Notes: a model not told the origin generated them from the sequence alone. A stretch of DNA of 64,000 nt from Sympetrum striolatum (GCA_947579665.1 CANPUZ010000048.1:372001-436000); one strand, 5' to 3'. Counted from the first letter of the stretch, positions 10,030 to 21,414 are shown. Made by a program: numbers and translations.

Positions 10030-11370
10030 AATGATAATGGTTTATTCACAGGCAGGAATTGCCCTTTATTGAAGTAAAGATTAATTAATAAAGTACAAAT
10101 TTCAGTGCAAGTCCAGTAATAAGAATTGGTCACATGCCAAAATACAAAATATTAACAGTTACAAAGATTAAAAATTATTTATATACCGCAGGTATTATTA
10201 GTCAGTTATCTTGTTGCAATCTCAGTTTTGCTATGACCCCTTTTTAAAAAGAATTTATGGATTTGTTAAATAGATCCATGTTATTGCAAGTGCTGTTACA
10301 GGAGCACACGATTCAGTTAATTGGTAAATAATATAGATAAGTTTTAGAGAGGTAGGGAACTTCAAATGGGTTAGAATTGCGAGTGGATGTATGGGGAATT
10401 TTGAATATTTTGAGTGTTAAAATGTCAGTACAGAATACTAAATTAATCAAGACATCATACATAAAAAGTATACCAATATACTCTCTACATGCTTGAAGGA
10501 AAAGCAGATTTGGTAATGTTTCACAGTGACCCATTTCTCTTGCAATGTTAAATTTATATGACATCATCCTAAGAAATTTATTTGGCACTCTTTCAAGGTA
10601 ATGGAAATATTTGTAGTAGAAAGGGTTCTATTTGCAGCTGCGGGTAGGTGTACAAGGAACTTTGAGGGTTACAAGGGATAGAATTTCAGAACAGGAAATC
10701 ATGTTATTTAGGACTTTATACATGGAAAGTATACCAATATATTCCCTTCTGGCCTGAAGGGTATGCTCGTTCAGCTGACTTAATAATGGCCAGGTTCTCT
10801 TACAATGTTGAATTTAAAAGATGTCATTCTGAGAATTTTGTTTTGGACTGTTTCTAAAGAGTTGATATACTTATTGTAATACAGGTTCCAAACGATTGAG
10901 CAGTACACGAATTGAGACCTTACTAGAGAGGTGTACTATATTTTATGGCAATAGATATCCCTGAACATCTTCTACCAATGAAGCCCATCATTTTATATGC
11001 TTTTGAAGTGATACTGTTAATATGCAAGTCAAAAATTATCCTAGAGTCAAAAACAACTCCTAAATCAGAGATGTAGTTCACTATTTAAGCAGTTCTCTGA
11101 TAGAAAGTAATTAGCACAGATGGTAGTTTTGATTAGTGATAACTTATAATACCACGCTTTTGTACATTGAGTTCCAGTAGGTTTTTGCAACACCATTCCC
11201 TGACCTCAATAAGACAATTTTGCAGTAGTTTGACATCACTATTGCAGGTGACATAATGATAGAATTTAAGATCATCAGCACACAAGAGAAACTTGACAGA
11301 GTTAAGAGGATTTCTGATATCATTAATGAGTAATAAAAACTGTAGAGGACCCATCAACTACTTTGAATAG
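10030..11370 (-). pseudogene. LINE reverse transcriptase C-terminal part, antisense
   Basis: On the minus strand from 11370 downward: GPLQFLLLINDI, then VKFLLCADDLKFYH (the catalytic YADD box with Cys for Tyr) and LIEVREWCCKNLLELNVQK. After several stops it reads VRSQFVYCSIVWNLYYNKY and LETVQNKILRMTSFKFNI, the usual C-terminal thumb of jockey-type enzymes. A near-repeat of the VQNKILRM-type segment follows at 10313-10588, hinting at two overlapping fragments. Copy 2 of the duplication keeps only the last part (23860-24400). Confidence 0.65.
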
Positions 11371-11399
11371 CAACAGACTTTAATTTTCTGAGAATTTTT

Positions 11400-12060
11400 G
11401 CCACAGAGAGTGTATTTGAGGAAAAGTTTATATTATTATTTTGACTAATCACAGGTAAATCATTGGGTGTGACATCTGTGTATACCTTTGAGAAGCAGTT
11501 TGCAAATGTTTAACAATGTTGTATGCGAATGTTTGCACGGTAGAAATGCCTTACCGTTCACTGATGTCGGGAATAGTAGCTTCGCTGTATAGTTATATTT
11601 TTTGAAGAAAATAGAGAGGCAGCATGATGGTATACCTCAAGAAGTTGATGTAAAATACGCTAAATTCATTAATGTGATGGAATGAATGAATTACAGTGAT
11701 TAAAACCTTAGTGATGTTAAATAGTAACATTCTCATATCACTTTGTGATGAAATTCACATATTTAAGCCCATATGGTATATTTGATTTAATGAATGTCCA
11801 CAGCTTCGAACAATTTAATTATATACTGAAAGAGAATGATGAAATCCTTTTTCTCTGTGTATCCAACATTGATGGTTCAAGAAACTTCTACAATTCTCAA
11901 ACCTGATGACCACCTCTCTACTTCATATTTTCCTTAAACACTAAAATAACTCCACTGCAATTGTAAGCCTTCTTATAACTTTTCACAATCAAATTTACCT
12001 GAAAAAGGAACCATTTCTCTATCTTTAATTGGTCCAGTACTTTGAATGCTATTCTTAGTT
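11400..12060. other. No gene seen; part of DNA missing from copy 2
   Basis: AT-rich sequence between two LINE fragments. All of 10500-12110 is absent from the second duplication copy, where the junction (24390-24420) shows a short repeated filler, ATACTCTCTACG. Confidence 0.45.
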
Positions 12061-12235
12061 TGGTCAGAGATATATTTTAATGAAACTGTACTCTGAGCAA
12101 TTGGAACCTATGTCCCATAATATATACCCAATTCAGATTTAAGTTTCCCAAAATGGGTTGTCAGGCTGAATTACTGGAATTAATTTCTCTAAAGAAAAAG
12201 GTTTTGAATGTGTTCTACTGATAATCTTAAATCAT

Positions 12236-12954
12236 CATTGTTACTCTTCCCTCACAGTGCCATTAACAGTTTTGTTTAACATGTCACTCATGACTGGCTA
12301 ATTCCCCTCAAATCGAAAGTATAGCTATGTCAACCGATATAAGTATTAACTACATATATTGTCCTCTAGTCACCATCTCAAAAATACTAAAACTCTTTGA
12401 AAAACTTGTTTATAATACCATTCATCTCCAACTCGGAAAGATTATGTTACCACAGCATGGATTCATGAAAGGGCAACCAACTCTTACCTATTTATTTCTT
12501 TATAATACTATTCTACAAGCATTTGATACCAAGAACCAAATTGATGCAAGATATATTGATAGTTCAAAAGCCTTTAATAAAGTAAATCACATAATTTTCA
12601 TAAGATTGAAGGCTATAGACTAACATTTTGGATTTATTTCATGGATTAGAGGCTATTTAAATTAAAGATTTATTAGAGTTAGAACACATTATTCCAATCC
12701 CTGTTATCAGATTGAAAAACATTTAAAATATGTTCAAAGGAGATTTTTAAAACATTTGTTCTATAAATGACTTTTCCGCAAAGAAGATTGTTCATGTACC
12801 CTCATACTTTCCCAATTACAAATGAACTCTCTTGAAACCAGACAGGAGGTTGACTGACAGTTTTAAAATAAATATTTTATTAGTCCAAAAAGCCATCCAG
12901 GCGTAGCAAAGGACCTTCTCAAAAATAAACTTTGGTATACACAAGTACCTCATA
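12236..12954 (+). pseudogene. LINE reverse transcriptase N-terminal and tail pieces
   Basis: Reads FNMSLMTG, FPSNRKYSYV, then ISKILKLFEKLVYNTIHLQL, MLPQHGFMKGQPTLTYLFL and YIDSSKAFNKVNHIIFIRL. These are the fingers/palm motifs of a non-LTR reverse transcriptase, including the first catalytic Asp (YID). The central palm with the YADD box is deleted. A tail with VQRRFLKHLFYK and LSQLQMNSLETRQEVD follows directly. Multiple stops. The copy at 24545-25262 has the same deletion, so that decay preceded the duplication. Confidence 0.65.
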
Positions 12955-13002
12955 TCTATTATATATAGATGCTTCTCCGGATTCATTCATGGATATACCT
13001 AT

Positions 13003-13046
<44 letters not shown>

Positions 13047-14118
13047 GATACTAATTCACAGCCTAAACCACAAGCGTCATTGACTTGAAATTTTTACCAC
13101 GTATTGGCCATAACGTGAAACCTCCAGGAAAAAAGCGACTTTGATCCTCGGTATCATGGGTTCGATTCCAGAAGGCCCCAAAGTCGCGATTTTCCCCATA
13201 AGATTACATGGCGGGGATTTTCGAAAATTTTTTTGAGGCACTTCCCGGAAAAGGAGAGAGTTGAAACTCGAGGGATCGCTAGATGCCCCCCATATCAAAA
13301 GAAAACCGTAAAGATATCTACGAATATTATCCTAGGTTCGATGCTAGGACGGGGCAAAAGTCGGCCGTTTAAAATGCATTGCGGCGATTTTTAAGTTTTT
13401 TTTTTAACCCTTTTCCGATGGCATAGAAACTTGAAATTCGGCATGGCGTTAGATATCATAATTATATTTCATAATCAAATTTTACATATTTCCTTATGGT
13501 CCTTGGTTCGATCCCAGAGGGCCATTTACATTCTTCAATGCTTTTCTTATGGAAATTACGGAAACACATTTTAGGTGCTTCCCGATATTATATCTACTTG
13601 AAACTTTGCATAAGATAAGATCAAGTCATTACTAATCAAACTGTGAATTCACAGCTACCAATGTTTCCTGGTTTTACCACCAGGCGTCTCTATAATCAGT
13701 AAATGATCCAATTTTTAAGAATTTTTTGGAACCATTTTCCAATTATATAGAAACTTGAAATTCGGCATATAGATAGAGATCATAAATAAATTTCAGAAAC
13801 ATTTTTTAGATTTCCAAGATCGTCCTTGGTTCAAATCCAGAGAGCCATTTAAATTCGTGAAAATTAGAACGTCTTTTGAGGCAGTTGTAGCCCATATTCT
13901 GGTTGAATTTTCACACATCGTTAGAGATGGTGATGTTCTATTGTGCTGCATAGTAAGTTCACAGTAAAGACCCGGGTTCGATCCCAGACGATGGAATTTA
14001 GGCAAATTTTAAGAAAAATTTCAACCATTTTTTTTCTTTTGATGGCCGTCCGGATATGATGCCGACATGAAAATAGTGTTGCCGATCTGCTTGCAGTATG
14101 CAAGCAACATTTTACTCG
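12955..14118 (+). mobile_element. Helitron-like non-autonomous element, full length (1164 bp)
   Basis: Starts TCTATTATATAGATGCTTCT after an A, and ends in CTCG (14115-14118) before a T. Nine bases before CTCG is a hairpin family motif; here one arm reads GCTTGCAGTATGCAAGC. The second duplication copy has the uninterrupted (TA)n site at 25258-25278, so the insertion went between A and T with no target duplication. These are Helitron hallmarks, although canonical ends are CTRR rather than CTCG. Inside are a (GATA)n tract near the 5' end and six ~165-bp units. Each has a tRNA T-arm/B-box-like motif, at 13159, 13335, 13505, 13670 (degenerate), 13828 and 13975, with spacings 176, 170, 165, 158 and 147. 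No coding sequence; an autonomous Rep/helicase partner is not in the window. Confidence 0.7.
13005..13046 (+). repeat. (GATA)n microsatellite inside Helitron-like element
   Basis: About ten ATAG/GATA repeats. Other family copies keep only CTATCTATC at the equivalent place (about 19340, 30490), so the tract expanded in this copy. Confidence 0.8.
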
Positions 14119-14136
14119 TATATATATATATATAGA

Positions 14137-16160
14137 TTTATGACAGTCATAATACCTTCTGCTCATAAGATAGGCTTAAAGTGTTCTGTGATTTTAGCCC
14201 CAGCCAAAATCCTCATTACCTTTTTTCTGAATCTACAGTATTTTGTGCTTCATCTCAACCAATGAGAGGGCAAACGAGTAGACTAATGAAGAATGAAACA
14301 AGGCGTGTAAAAGCAGATGTAAATATCGATGATATGTATGAAATTTTAGGTAACTAAGATTTGTTGTTGTCCTTTGTTGATTTCTTACTAAAGTTTTGAA
14401 AGAAATCTCACAGGGAAGATATTTATAATTGCATTAGTTAGTTTGTATGGTCTTAAATGGTTGAATTTAACAGACATTGCTTGCAGAAGATTTTCCAGTG
14501 CCCAAATTCGAGCACAAGGATACTTATGGTAATAAAATATCGATATCTAATATACTATCAGCCCTACAGTGAATCCCTAAATTTCATAATTTTATTAACT
14601 GGAAGTCGGTGCGTGATTTTCGGAACTTAGTATCAGTGAAAGAAGTAGAAAATTAGTAAGTACACAGTACCTTCGATACACTCACTGACTGATTTCTTGG
14701 AGGTTAGATTTCCACGAATTCCTTAGGTGCTTCATAAAGTTATTGTTGGAACTGTTGCTGTCTTGAAATCAGTTTACTATTGGTCAGCTAGTAAGACCTC
14801 GATTCGTATAAACGGATAGGTATCTTTTATTTTTTAATATTTGCTACAAAAGCAAAATCCTCTCGTATCCTTGTGAACGGAAGTACTGCAACTTTCGACT
14901 GTAGCGCTTTTCTATACGTAATTAATACTTGTAATTAGTTTCGCCTGGATTAACTACACTCTACGAATATTATTCAATTACCTTGGCCTTTCATATATTG
15001 CTGAATATATGATTTTAATGGAATCTAATGGTAAAATTGTGGGTATTTTTCTAGTTTCACGGTGTTTGGGAGAAATTCTATATCTCCTTTACTACTGAAG
15101 ATACACATACCATTCTTACACCATATTATAGAGGAAGAGTTGCAGTTTATATATATGATAGCAATCTCTTCTAAGTGCTGCCATTTCGGAGAAAATTCTA
15201 TACAAAAACGACAAATTTTCGACGTTTTTCGTCTGCTACTAGAAAATTACCAAATTGTGTTTTAAAATGAACAAAAATTATACCATCCACGTCAGTTAAA
15301 AGTTGATCATTATACGTTTCAAATTAGAAAATTCTATCGCATGAAATCCTATCACTAGGTTTAAAGTATTTCTCTATTATTTATAGTTTTCTTCAAGCGG
15401 GGTCATTATTTTTCCATAGTCGAGTCTCGCACGGGGAAACAGTAACGTATGTAACGGATGTTAAGCGTTCCACAACACTTTACCTATTGAATTATTGATG
15501 GTCATTTACATTTATTATTAAAAGATTAAAACGTTCATTTTATTCCACGTCCTTGGACAGATGCACGCTCCAAGAAACGTAGTACATACGTGCATCCATA
15601 TGTGCTATGGCGTACATCATTTTGCATCTAAAAGCGATAATCGCATTCATTTTATGCGATCGCATGACTTATTGCGGCTTTATTTTACATTCTGCTAATT
15701 ACGGGCAGTCAATTAACTCATTTGCCTTGATGATATTGTTAAATATGCACACACTTGCCACAGTTCGTCTGCTAACCGACCGACTCCTATCCCTACCCAC
15801 TCTTTTTCACTAACGGTAGAATTCTCCGGATTCTGTGGAAAGATGTCGTTCGCAACTTCAAAACGTGTCCAAATTCGAGTAGGTTACTTCGATATAACGC
15901 AAAATAGAGGCCAGATAAATAGAATAATTTCGAAAAAATCTTTCGCCTGCTTTCGCGTCGATTGAAGCTGGAAAAAATGGAATTTTCGCTCAGGATATAT
16001 TTTACACATTTAGATTCTATACGATATTCTTGGATGTTTTAACAGGCAAGCGAGAAAATGAGGGTTTTTCGATAATAAAACCTTTTTTCTTAAATATCGC
16101 TCCCCGATTGATTCGGAAAGAAGCAAAAATGTCGTTCCATACGCACTAGCCGAATCTTAA
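14137..16160. other. Duplicated region without recognised genes
   Basis: Matches 25279-27305 closely. Short frames (for example 15062-15265 and 15607-15813) are preserved in both copies only because the copies are recent. About 120 bases at 15177-15296 recur near-identically at 59687-59806 outside the duplication. Confidence 0.5.
15177..15296 (+). repeat. Short dispersed repeat Q, copy 1
   Basis: Starts CTGCCATTTCGGAGAAAATT, includes CGACGTTTTTCGTCTGCTAC and ends CCATCCACGTCAGTTAAAAG. Near-identical copies lie at 26320-26439 (by duplication) and 59687-59806 (independent). Confidence 0.8.
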
Positions 16161-16163
16161 GCC

Positions 16164-16417
16164 CGGTTCACACGGTGTATGTTTTCTAGCTTAATTCTTT
16201 GCGTGGATCTCTGCATGCTTGCTAGCAGTAAATAGTTCAGCTAGCAACGCATAGCAACCAACCATCAGCGAAGCATGCAGGAAAAATAGCACCTGTCCTA
16301 TTTCTCAAAATCAAGCAAGGGAGCATGCCCAGCAGCAGGCAGACACGAAATTTTCATGCTAGCGAGCATGCAGGGTTCCACGCAAGGAATCAAGCTAGAA
16401 AACATGCACCGTGTGAA
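16164..16417. mobile_element. MITE-like foldback element
   Basis: About 254 bp with long, imperfect terminal inverted repeats: TTCACACGGTGTATGTTTTC at the left, and the reverse complement of the right end reads TTCACACGGTGCATGTTTTC. Pairing continues through CTAGCTTAATTCTTTGCGTGG-type sequence and GCATGCTTGCTAGCA. Most of the element can fold on itself. Copy 2 lacks it and instead keeps the first unit of a Helitron-like element (27330-27463), so insertion came with loss of about 150 bases. No coding capacity. Superfamily uncertain because no clear target duplication remains. Confidence 0.65.
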
Positions 16418-17293
16418 AATTCAAGCAGAAAAATTTGCTGCAAATATCTCAAACGACTCTATCCCAACTTTTCACGAATGTAAATGGCTCTCTGGATTCG
16501 AACCAAGGATGATCTTGGAAATCTAAATCATGTTTCTGAAAGTAATTTATGGTCTCTATCTATATGCCGAATTTCAAGTTTTTATATTATTGGGAAAGGT
16601 TTCAAAATAATTCCTAAAAATCGGATCAACTTCTGATTGCAGAGACACCTGGTGTTGAACCCAGAACACATTGTAAGCTGTAAATGCACAATTTGATTTA
16701 TAAAGACTTGCTCTTGTATCATGCAAAGTTTGAAGTCGATAGCATGCCGGGAAGTACCTAAATTATGTTTCCGTTATCTCCGTAAGAAATGCATTGAGAA
16801 GTGAAAATGGCCCTCTGGGATCGAACCAAGGACCATCAGCGAGTAATTAAAATTGTATTATTAAATATTTTTATAATCTCTAACTCCATGTCGAATTTCA
16901 AGTTTCGATGCCATCGAGAAGAGGTCGAAAAAAAATCATAAAAATCGCCACAGTGCATTTTAAACGGCAGATTTTTGCCCCGACCTAGCATCGAACCATG
17001 GAGAATATTCGAAGATGTCTTTTTGATTTTCGTTAGATATGCACGGCTTCTAGCGATCCCTCGAATTTCAATTCTCTACTTTTCCGGGAATTGCCACAAA
17101 AAAAAATTTCGAAAATCCCGACCATGTATCCTTATGGAGAAAATCGCGACTTTGGGATCTTCTGGAATCGAACCCATGACACCGAGGTTCAAAGTCGGCC
17201 TTTTCCTGGAGGTTACACGTTATGGCCAATACGTCGTACAATTTTCAAGTCTATATACAATGGATATCCGGAGAAACGTCTGTATACAATAGA
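16418..17293 (-). mobile_element. Helitron-like element, five units, truncated 3' end
   Basis: Minus-strand element whose 5' end is TCTATTGTATACAGACGTTT (17293 downward), preceded by A. Five units keep T-arm-like motifs near 16494, 16651, 16817, 16988 and 17164; these spacings (157, 166, 171, 176) repeat those of the element at 12955-14118 in the same order. The 3' end and first unit were replaced by the MITE. Frames of 69-105 codons here (16975-17300) are chance. Confidence 0.65.
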
Positions 17294-17816
17294 TAGTTGA
17301 CTATCACAATCTGTGTGACAGGAAAGTAAGTTTAATAGTTAGGAGGGTAGCTACAATCTTTTTTGTGAAATTTTGTCTTTTGAATTTTAAACGTTTCTTT
17401 TAAATAATCTGTGGAGTCGCCACGTTCACACCGTCAATTTATTTGTTTGCGGTCGAGCTGTGACTTATGTGCGATTCGAAGTGTTTCTTCGCGATTTCCA
17501 CTAAGTGAGTGTGTGAGCACATTTTATCGATCGTCTAATCTTAGTTGCGTTAATTTCACGTTTTCTTGCGTTCAGACAATCACGCCTACTTCTATTATGC
17601 CTCGGCATTGCCTGAGTGAAGAAGATGGAATATGTACTATTCGCGTGAAAGTCGAAGTGATAAAAAACATATGAAAATTAGATTATTTAGTCATTTCTAC
17701 AGCATTTTAATTTCGTTTGCGCACCTAACGCCATTCCAAGAAATGTTACTGCTTTTGATGAAGGATTGATGCAATGACGAATTGTCAACAGTTGTTAAAT
17801 CAGGTGCAAGACCACG
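17294..17816. other. Unassigned duplicated DNA with a small frame
   Basis: Contains an 87-codon frame (17411-17674) ending MPRHCLSEEDGICTIRVKVE and then a stop. The same frame is open in copy 2 (28461-28724) with several amino-acid changes (MPRLCRSEEDG...). No family recognised. Survival of the frame in two young duplicates is weak evidence of function. Confidence 0.25.
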
Positions 17817-18040
17817 CGAGTGTAACGTCGCTAACATTCTGCAAGCATGTTGTTTGCGCAAATTTCAAGTCGGCATCATATCGAGAGGGTCCTCAAAAGT
17901 AGAAAAAGTATTGAAAATATTCTTAAAATTTACCCGTCATGCTTTTATAAAGATGTACAGCATCGAATCCAGATGATCAGGCGTTACCGTGTAGAAAGCC
18001 ATTCAGATAATGAAGAAAAACAGTGTAAATTTAAGCATTA
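17817..18040 (-). mobile_element. Helitron-like single-unit relic
   Basis: GCAAGCATGTTGTTTGCGC, then TTTCAAGTCGGCATCATATC and GAGAGGGTCCTCAAAAGTAG, then a decayed CAGCATCGAATCCAGATG motif. Same relic at about 28866-29090 in copy 2. Confidence 0.45.
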
Positions 18041-18049
18041 GTTTTCAAT

Positions 18050-18130
18050 CTTTCACTGACCAGTCGAAATCCGAAATACCTGCTGCGGCCTTAAACATTT
18101 TAGGTTGTCGCACTGCACTTTAGCAGCCAC
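18050..18130. repeat. Dispersed repeat P, copy 1
   Basis: CCAGTCGAAATCCGAAATACC, then CTTAAACATTTTAGGTTG and GCAGCC. The family recurs at 29100-29175, 35262-35345 and 42620-42695, in the last two with GACTTAAACATTTTAAGTTG, a near-palindrome. Confidence 0.6.
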
Positions 18131-18419
18131 GATCCGAACTCCCCGAAAAATGATGCTCTTATCAATCGCCCTCTCTCACCCCTCAAAAAAGAAACTAGAT
18201 ACTCCTGGCAACCGCTGATCCATAACATCCCACATCGCCGATGTTACCAGAAAACTTGGCCTAGAAAGAAAGAGCAGGGCCACGTTTTATGAGCTTTCAT
18301 TCTTCGCGAAAACTATAATCGAAATGTTTATGTCCTTGGAAATGTTTAGCGAAGTAATGCACTGCTGTAAACCAGAGCAGTTCCTCGAAGGTTTTTCGGA
18401 AAAAAATATTTTCTGAAAA

Positions 18420-18630
18420 ATTGCGCAAATGGCTCCGGAATTGAGTTATTTCGAAGGAAAATGTTGTTTTACTTCACATTCTGTAACGATTTCTTGGATT
18501 TCATTGAGTATAAACGAGGAAAAGATTGTTTGCCGGAAAAAATACTTGGAAATGGTTAAATTCGCTCCGTATTCGATTTCTTAAGAGGGAAAATGTTGTT
18601 TTAATTTACATTCTGAGAGAATGTCTTCTG
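18420..18630. repeat. Dispersed repeat U, two units
   Basis: Two units of a sequence with GCTCCGGAATTGAGTTATTT or a variant, then TCGAAGGAAAATGTTGTTTT and a TTCACATTCTG block. Units lie near 18425 and 18545. Related copies occur at 29465-29670, 38545-38605 and 46755-46850. Confidence 0.55.
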
Positions 18631-18721
18631 CGATTTATGGCTCATAATTTGAGCTAGATAGAATATGCCGGGCTAAAATACGTTTAAAAACAATTAAAAA
18701 GGGAAGAGTCGTAGTTAAGTA

Positions 18722-19413
18722 CGAGTAAAATGTAGCTTGCATACTGCAAGCAGATCGACAACGATAATTTTATATCGGCAATACATCGGGACGGGCAGTC
18801 AAAAGAAAAAAAGGATTAAATTATTCTAAAATTCGCTGCAATTTAATCGTCGGGCATCGAACCCGGGTCTTTCTGTTCGACTTACTATGCAGCACAACAG
18901 AATAACACCATCTCTAACTACGTGTGAAAATTCAAGCAGAAATATTGGCTGCAACTACCTGAAACGATGTCCTACTTTTCCCATGTATTCCATGTAACCC
19001 AGGAACAGTACGGTCTTATCTAAATTCTTATCTAAACTACCTCGATGTATTTTAAAGGGCACCCAGCATCGAACCCGGGATTTTTCCCGTAAAAGTCATG
19101 TATGTTTTCGATAGAACATTACCATATATGTAGGCTCCTAGAGTTTCGATTCTCTACCTATCCGGGATGTATTTTATTTTTTTTAAACCCGAAAATCAAA
19201 GCAATGCTATTTAAGGTGAAAAATAGGGACTTTGGGAATCGAACCCATGACGCTGAGGTTCAAATTCGCGTTATTTCTGGCGGTTGAAGGTAATGAATAA
19301 TGCGTCGTAAAAATTTCAAGTCAATGACACCTTCGGTTTGGCCTGTGAATTACAGTCCTCTCTATCTATCAGTATACATGAATGAATTTGGAGAAGCATC
19401 TATATATACTAGA
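18722..19413 (-). mobile_element. Helitron-like element, both ends present
   Basis: Minus-strand element, 692 bp. The 3' end is CTCG (18722-18725 on the complement) followed by T; the hairpin GCTTGCATACTGCAAGC is at 18735-18751, nine bases away. The 5' end is TCTAG... at 19413, preceded by A. It holds three T-arm-like motifs (about 18861, 19072, 19222), so internal units are deleted. The copy in the second duplicate (29769-30541) is about 80 bp longer internally. Confidence 0.7.
18735..18751 (-). other. Terminal hairpin of Helitron-like family
   Basis: Stem GCTTGCA/TGCAAGC with a TAC loop. The same hairpin is at 39768-39784 and 42014-42030 and, with one stem base changed, at about 21385-21401 and in copy 2. 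Confidence 0.8.
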
Positions 19414-19417
19414 TATT

Positions 19418-20235
19418 CGAGTAAAGTGTTGCATGCATGTTGATGACAGGGTCGACATCATATCGAGAGGGTCATCAAAAGTAGAAAAAGGATTCTTAAA
19501 ATTCGCCGCAATTCCATCGTCCGGCATCGAACCCGGGTCTTACTGATGTTACTTACTATGGAGCACAACGCAAGATCACCAACTCTAACTATATGTGAAA
19601 ATTCAAGCAGAAATATTGGGTGCAACTGCCTCAAACCAAATTTTCCCTTATATTCCTTACGAGTAAAATGTTGCTTGCATACAGAATGTATTTATTACTT
19701 TATTCACTTGCCAAGTTTTGAGTTTCAATGTTATCGAGAAGGGCTAAAAAAAATATTAAAAATCGTCGCAATTCGTAATTTTTAGACGCCTGGTGTCGAA
19801 CCCAGGACCTTTCGGAAGATGCTAATAGGCATAATTAGGACCTGATCTTAATTAATGCCAACTTAGAAGTCCATATCATACAGGGAAGGTCCTGAATAAA
19901 ACTCCATTATCCACTGCTGAAATGCATAGGGTAATGTTTGAAGGCTTTCTGGGATCGAACCAAGGACAATCGATGAAATCTAAGACACGTTTTCGAAATG
20001 AACCCATTATGTCTATCTATATGCCGAATTTCGAGTTTTAACATTATTGGGAAGAGGTTCAAAATAATTCTTAAAAATCGGACCAGTTACCGATTGCACA
20101 GACGCCTGGTGTCGAACCCATGACCTACAGGCAGCTGTGAACATACAATATGACTTGTCTTGACTTTATCTCATTTAATGCAAAGTATGAAGTCAATAAC
20201 TTGCCGAGAAGTACGTTAAATTTGCTCCCGTAAAA
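19418..20235 (-). mobile_element. Helitron-like relics in tandem
   Basis: A second element starts four bases after the 5' end of the previous one (CGAGTAAAGTG at 19418). It has a decayed hairpin region and a unit motif at about 19527. A third terminus, ACGAGTAAAATGTTGCTTGC, lies at 19664, with motifs at about 19798, 19950 and 20112. The tail is cut where copy 1 lost about 1 kb that copy 2 keeps (31352-32336). Confidence 0.55.
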
Positions 20236-20239
20236 GGCC

Positions 20240-21203
20240 GTCCAAAATGTTTAAAGATTTGTTTGATTTGTATAACTTGTACCTGAAGACGACGGTCCTC
20301 CGTTGAAACAATGAAACTGTTGAACAATTAAAACATTTTTGTGGAAAAAGCACAAATTATCTCCTTCATTCTGCAAGATAGTGATGGCTAAGAGATGAGA
20401 AAAAAGGAACGTGGAAAAAAACAATGAAATACAGTACCGATATGCACTTGCATGCGATACTTAAATAAGAATCAGTGCAAGATGGTAATTAAAATCTTAA
20501 CATCTTTCGCATTTATCATCGTACGAGAGATCAACAATCACCTTCGTCGTTAGGGAGTTGTTTATGCCCGCGAAATCACACGAATCTTTCGTACTTTTCG
20601 TCTGAATTCTCGAAACTTCGACTCGAATGCGATATTCCACGACCGAAATAAGAATCTTCATTCAATTTCCTATCTTTTGGTGTTCGTCTCGATTTCATTA
20701 TCTCCGATTTAATTCTTCAAAAGAAAAAGTGTCTGCAGTCGACCCAAACGAAGGATTTGCTCAGAGAATGCTAAGCGGTGTCAACATTTATTAAGCATGT
20801 ACTGAGCGAGGACAACACGTTATAGATTTGAAAAAACAAAACGGATGTTGACATATAACAACGAAAATCTCGCATACCAGAGGAATTAACTTATAAAACA
20901 CGTTTCCATGACAGGCGATGAACAACGAAAGGAAAACATACTCGCGCCTATTACTAAAGTTCCCCTGAAATTTTCAATGTTTCGATCGAAATACAAGTAA
21001 ACCTACACGAATTGTGATTCGTTTTCAAAATCTCGACGAGATCGTTCCGAATGCTGAACATAAGTCTAATTTAAGCCACCAATTCACTAAGAAAACGACA
21101 AAACCAATAATTTCCGCGAACCTATTAATTTTGCTGGCTCTCTTTTGCTTCAAGTTCGAGTAAATCTAGTCAAATTTGGACTTTTTGTTAACGTCACATT
21201 CCC
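20240..21203. other. Duplicated region, nothing recognised
   Basis: Aligns with 32338-33832. In copy 2 it is interrupted at the position of base 20441 by a LINE (32533-33068). No coding frame of interest. Confidence 0.45.
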
Positions 21204-21204
21204 G

Positions 21205-21414
21205 TATCACCGATACTAAACACTGATAAGATAAGACCATACTGTTCCTGGGTTCGATGCCAGAGAACATTAATATATCTCACATAATGAATATAAGCAG
21301 GACGTCGTTTGAATTGAATTTTCACACATAGTTGGAGATGGCGATGTTCTGTTGTGCCCTATATAAAATTACTGTCGTCGATCTTCTTGCAGTATGCAAG
21401 CTACATTTTATTCG
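21205..21414 (+). mobile_element. Helitron-like 3' terminal unit
   Basis: One unit with GGGTTCGATGCCAGAGAAC (about 21250), the GAATTTTCACACATAGTTGG block, a hairpin CTTGCAGTATGCAAG and the end TTCG followed by T. Copy 2 has the same unit at 36268-36477. In copy 1 it is joined at GTAT to DNA that in copy 2 lies 2.4 kb away. Confidence 0.6.

Noticed and set aside
12955..14118. Regularly spaced short motifs suggesting a CRISPR-like array
   Set aside because: The repeated motif is about 11 bases within otherwise similar ~165-bp units. The spacers are homologous rather than unique, and the DNA is eukaryotic.
16975..17300. Overlapping 69- and 105-codon frames as genes (also 28141-28350 and 38770-39038)
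   Set aside because: They fall on Helitron-like units in different frames and orientations. Conservation between the duplicates reflects recent duplication only.
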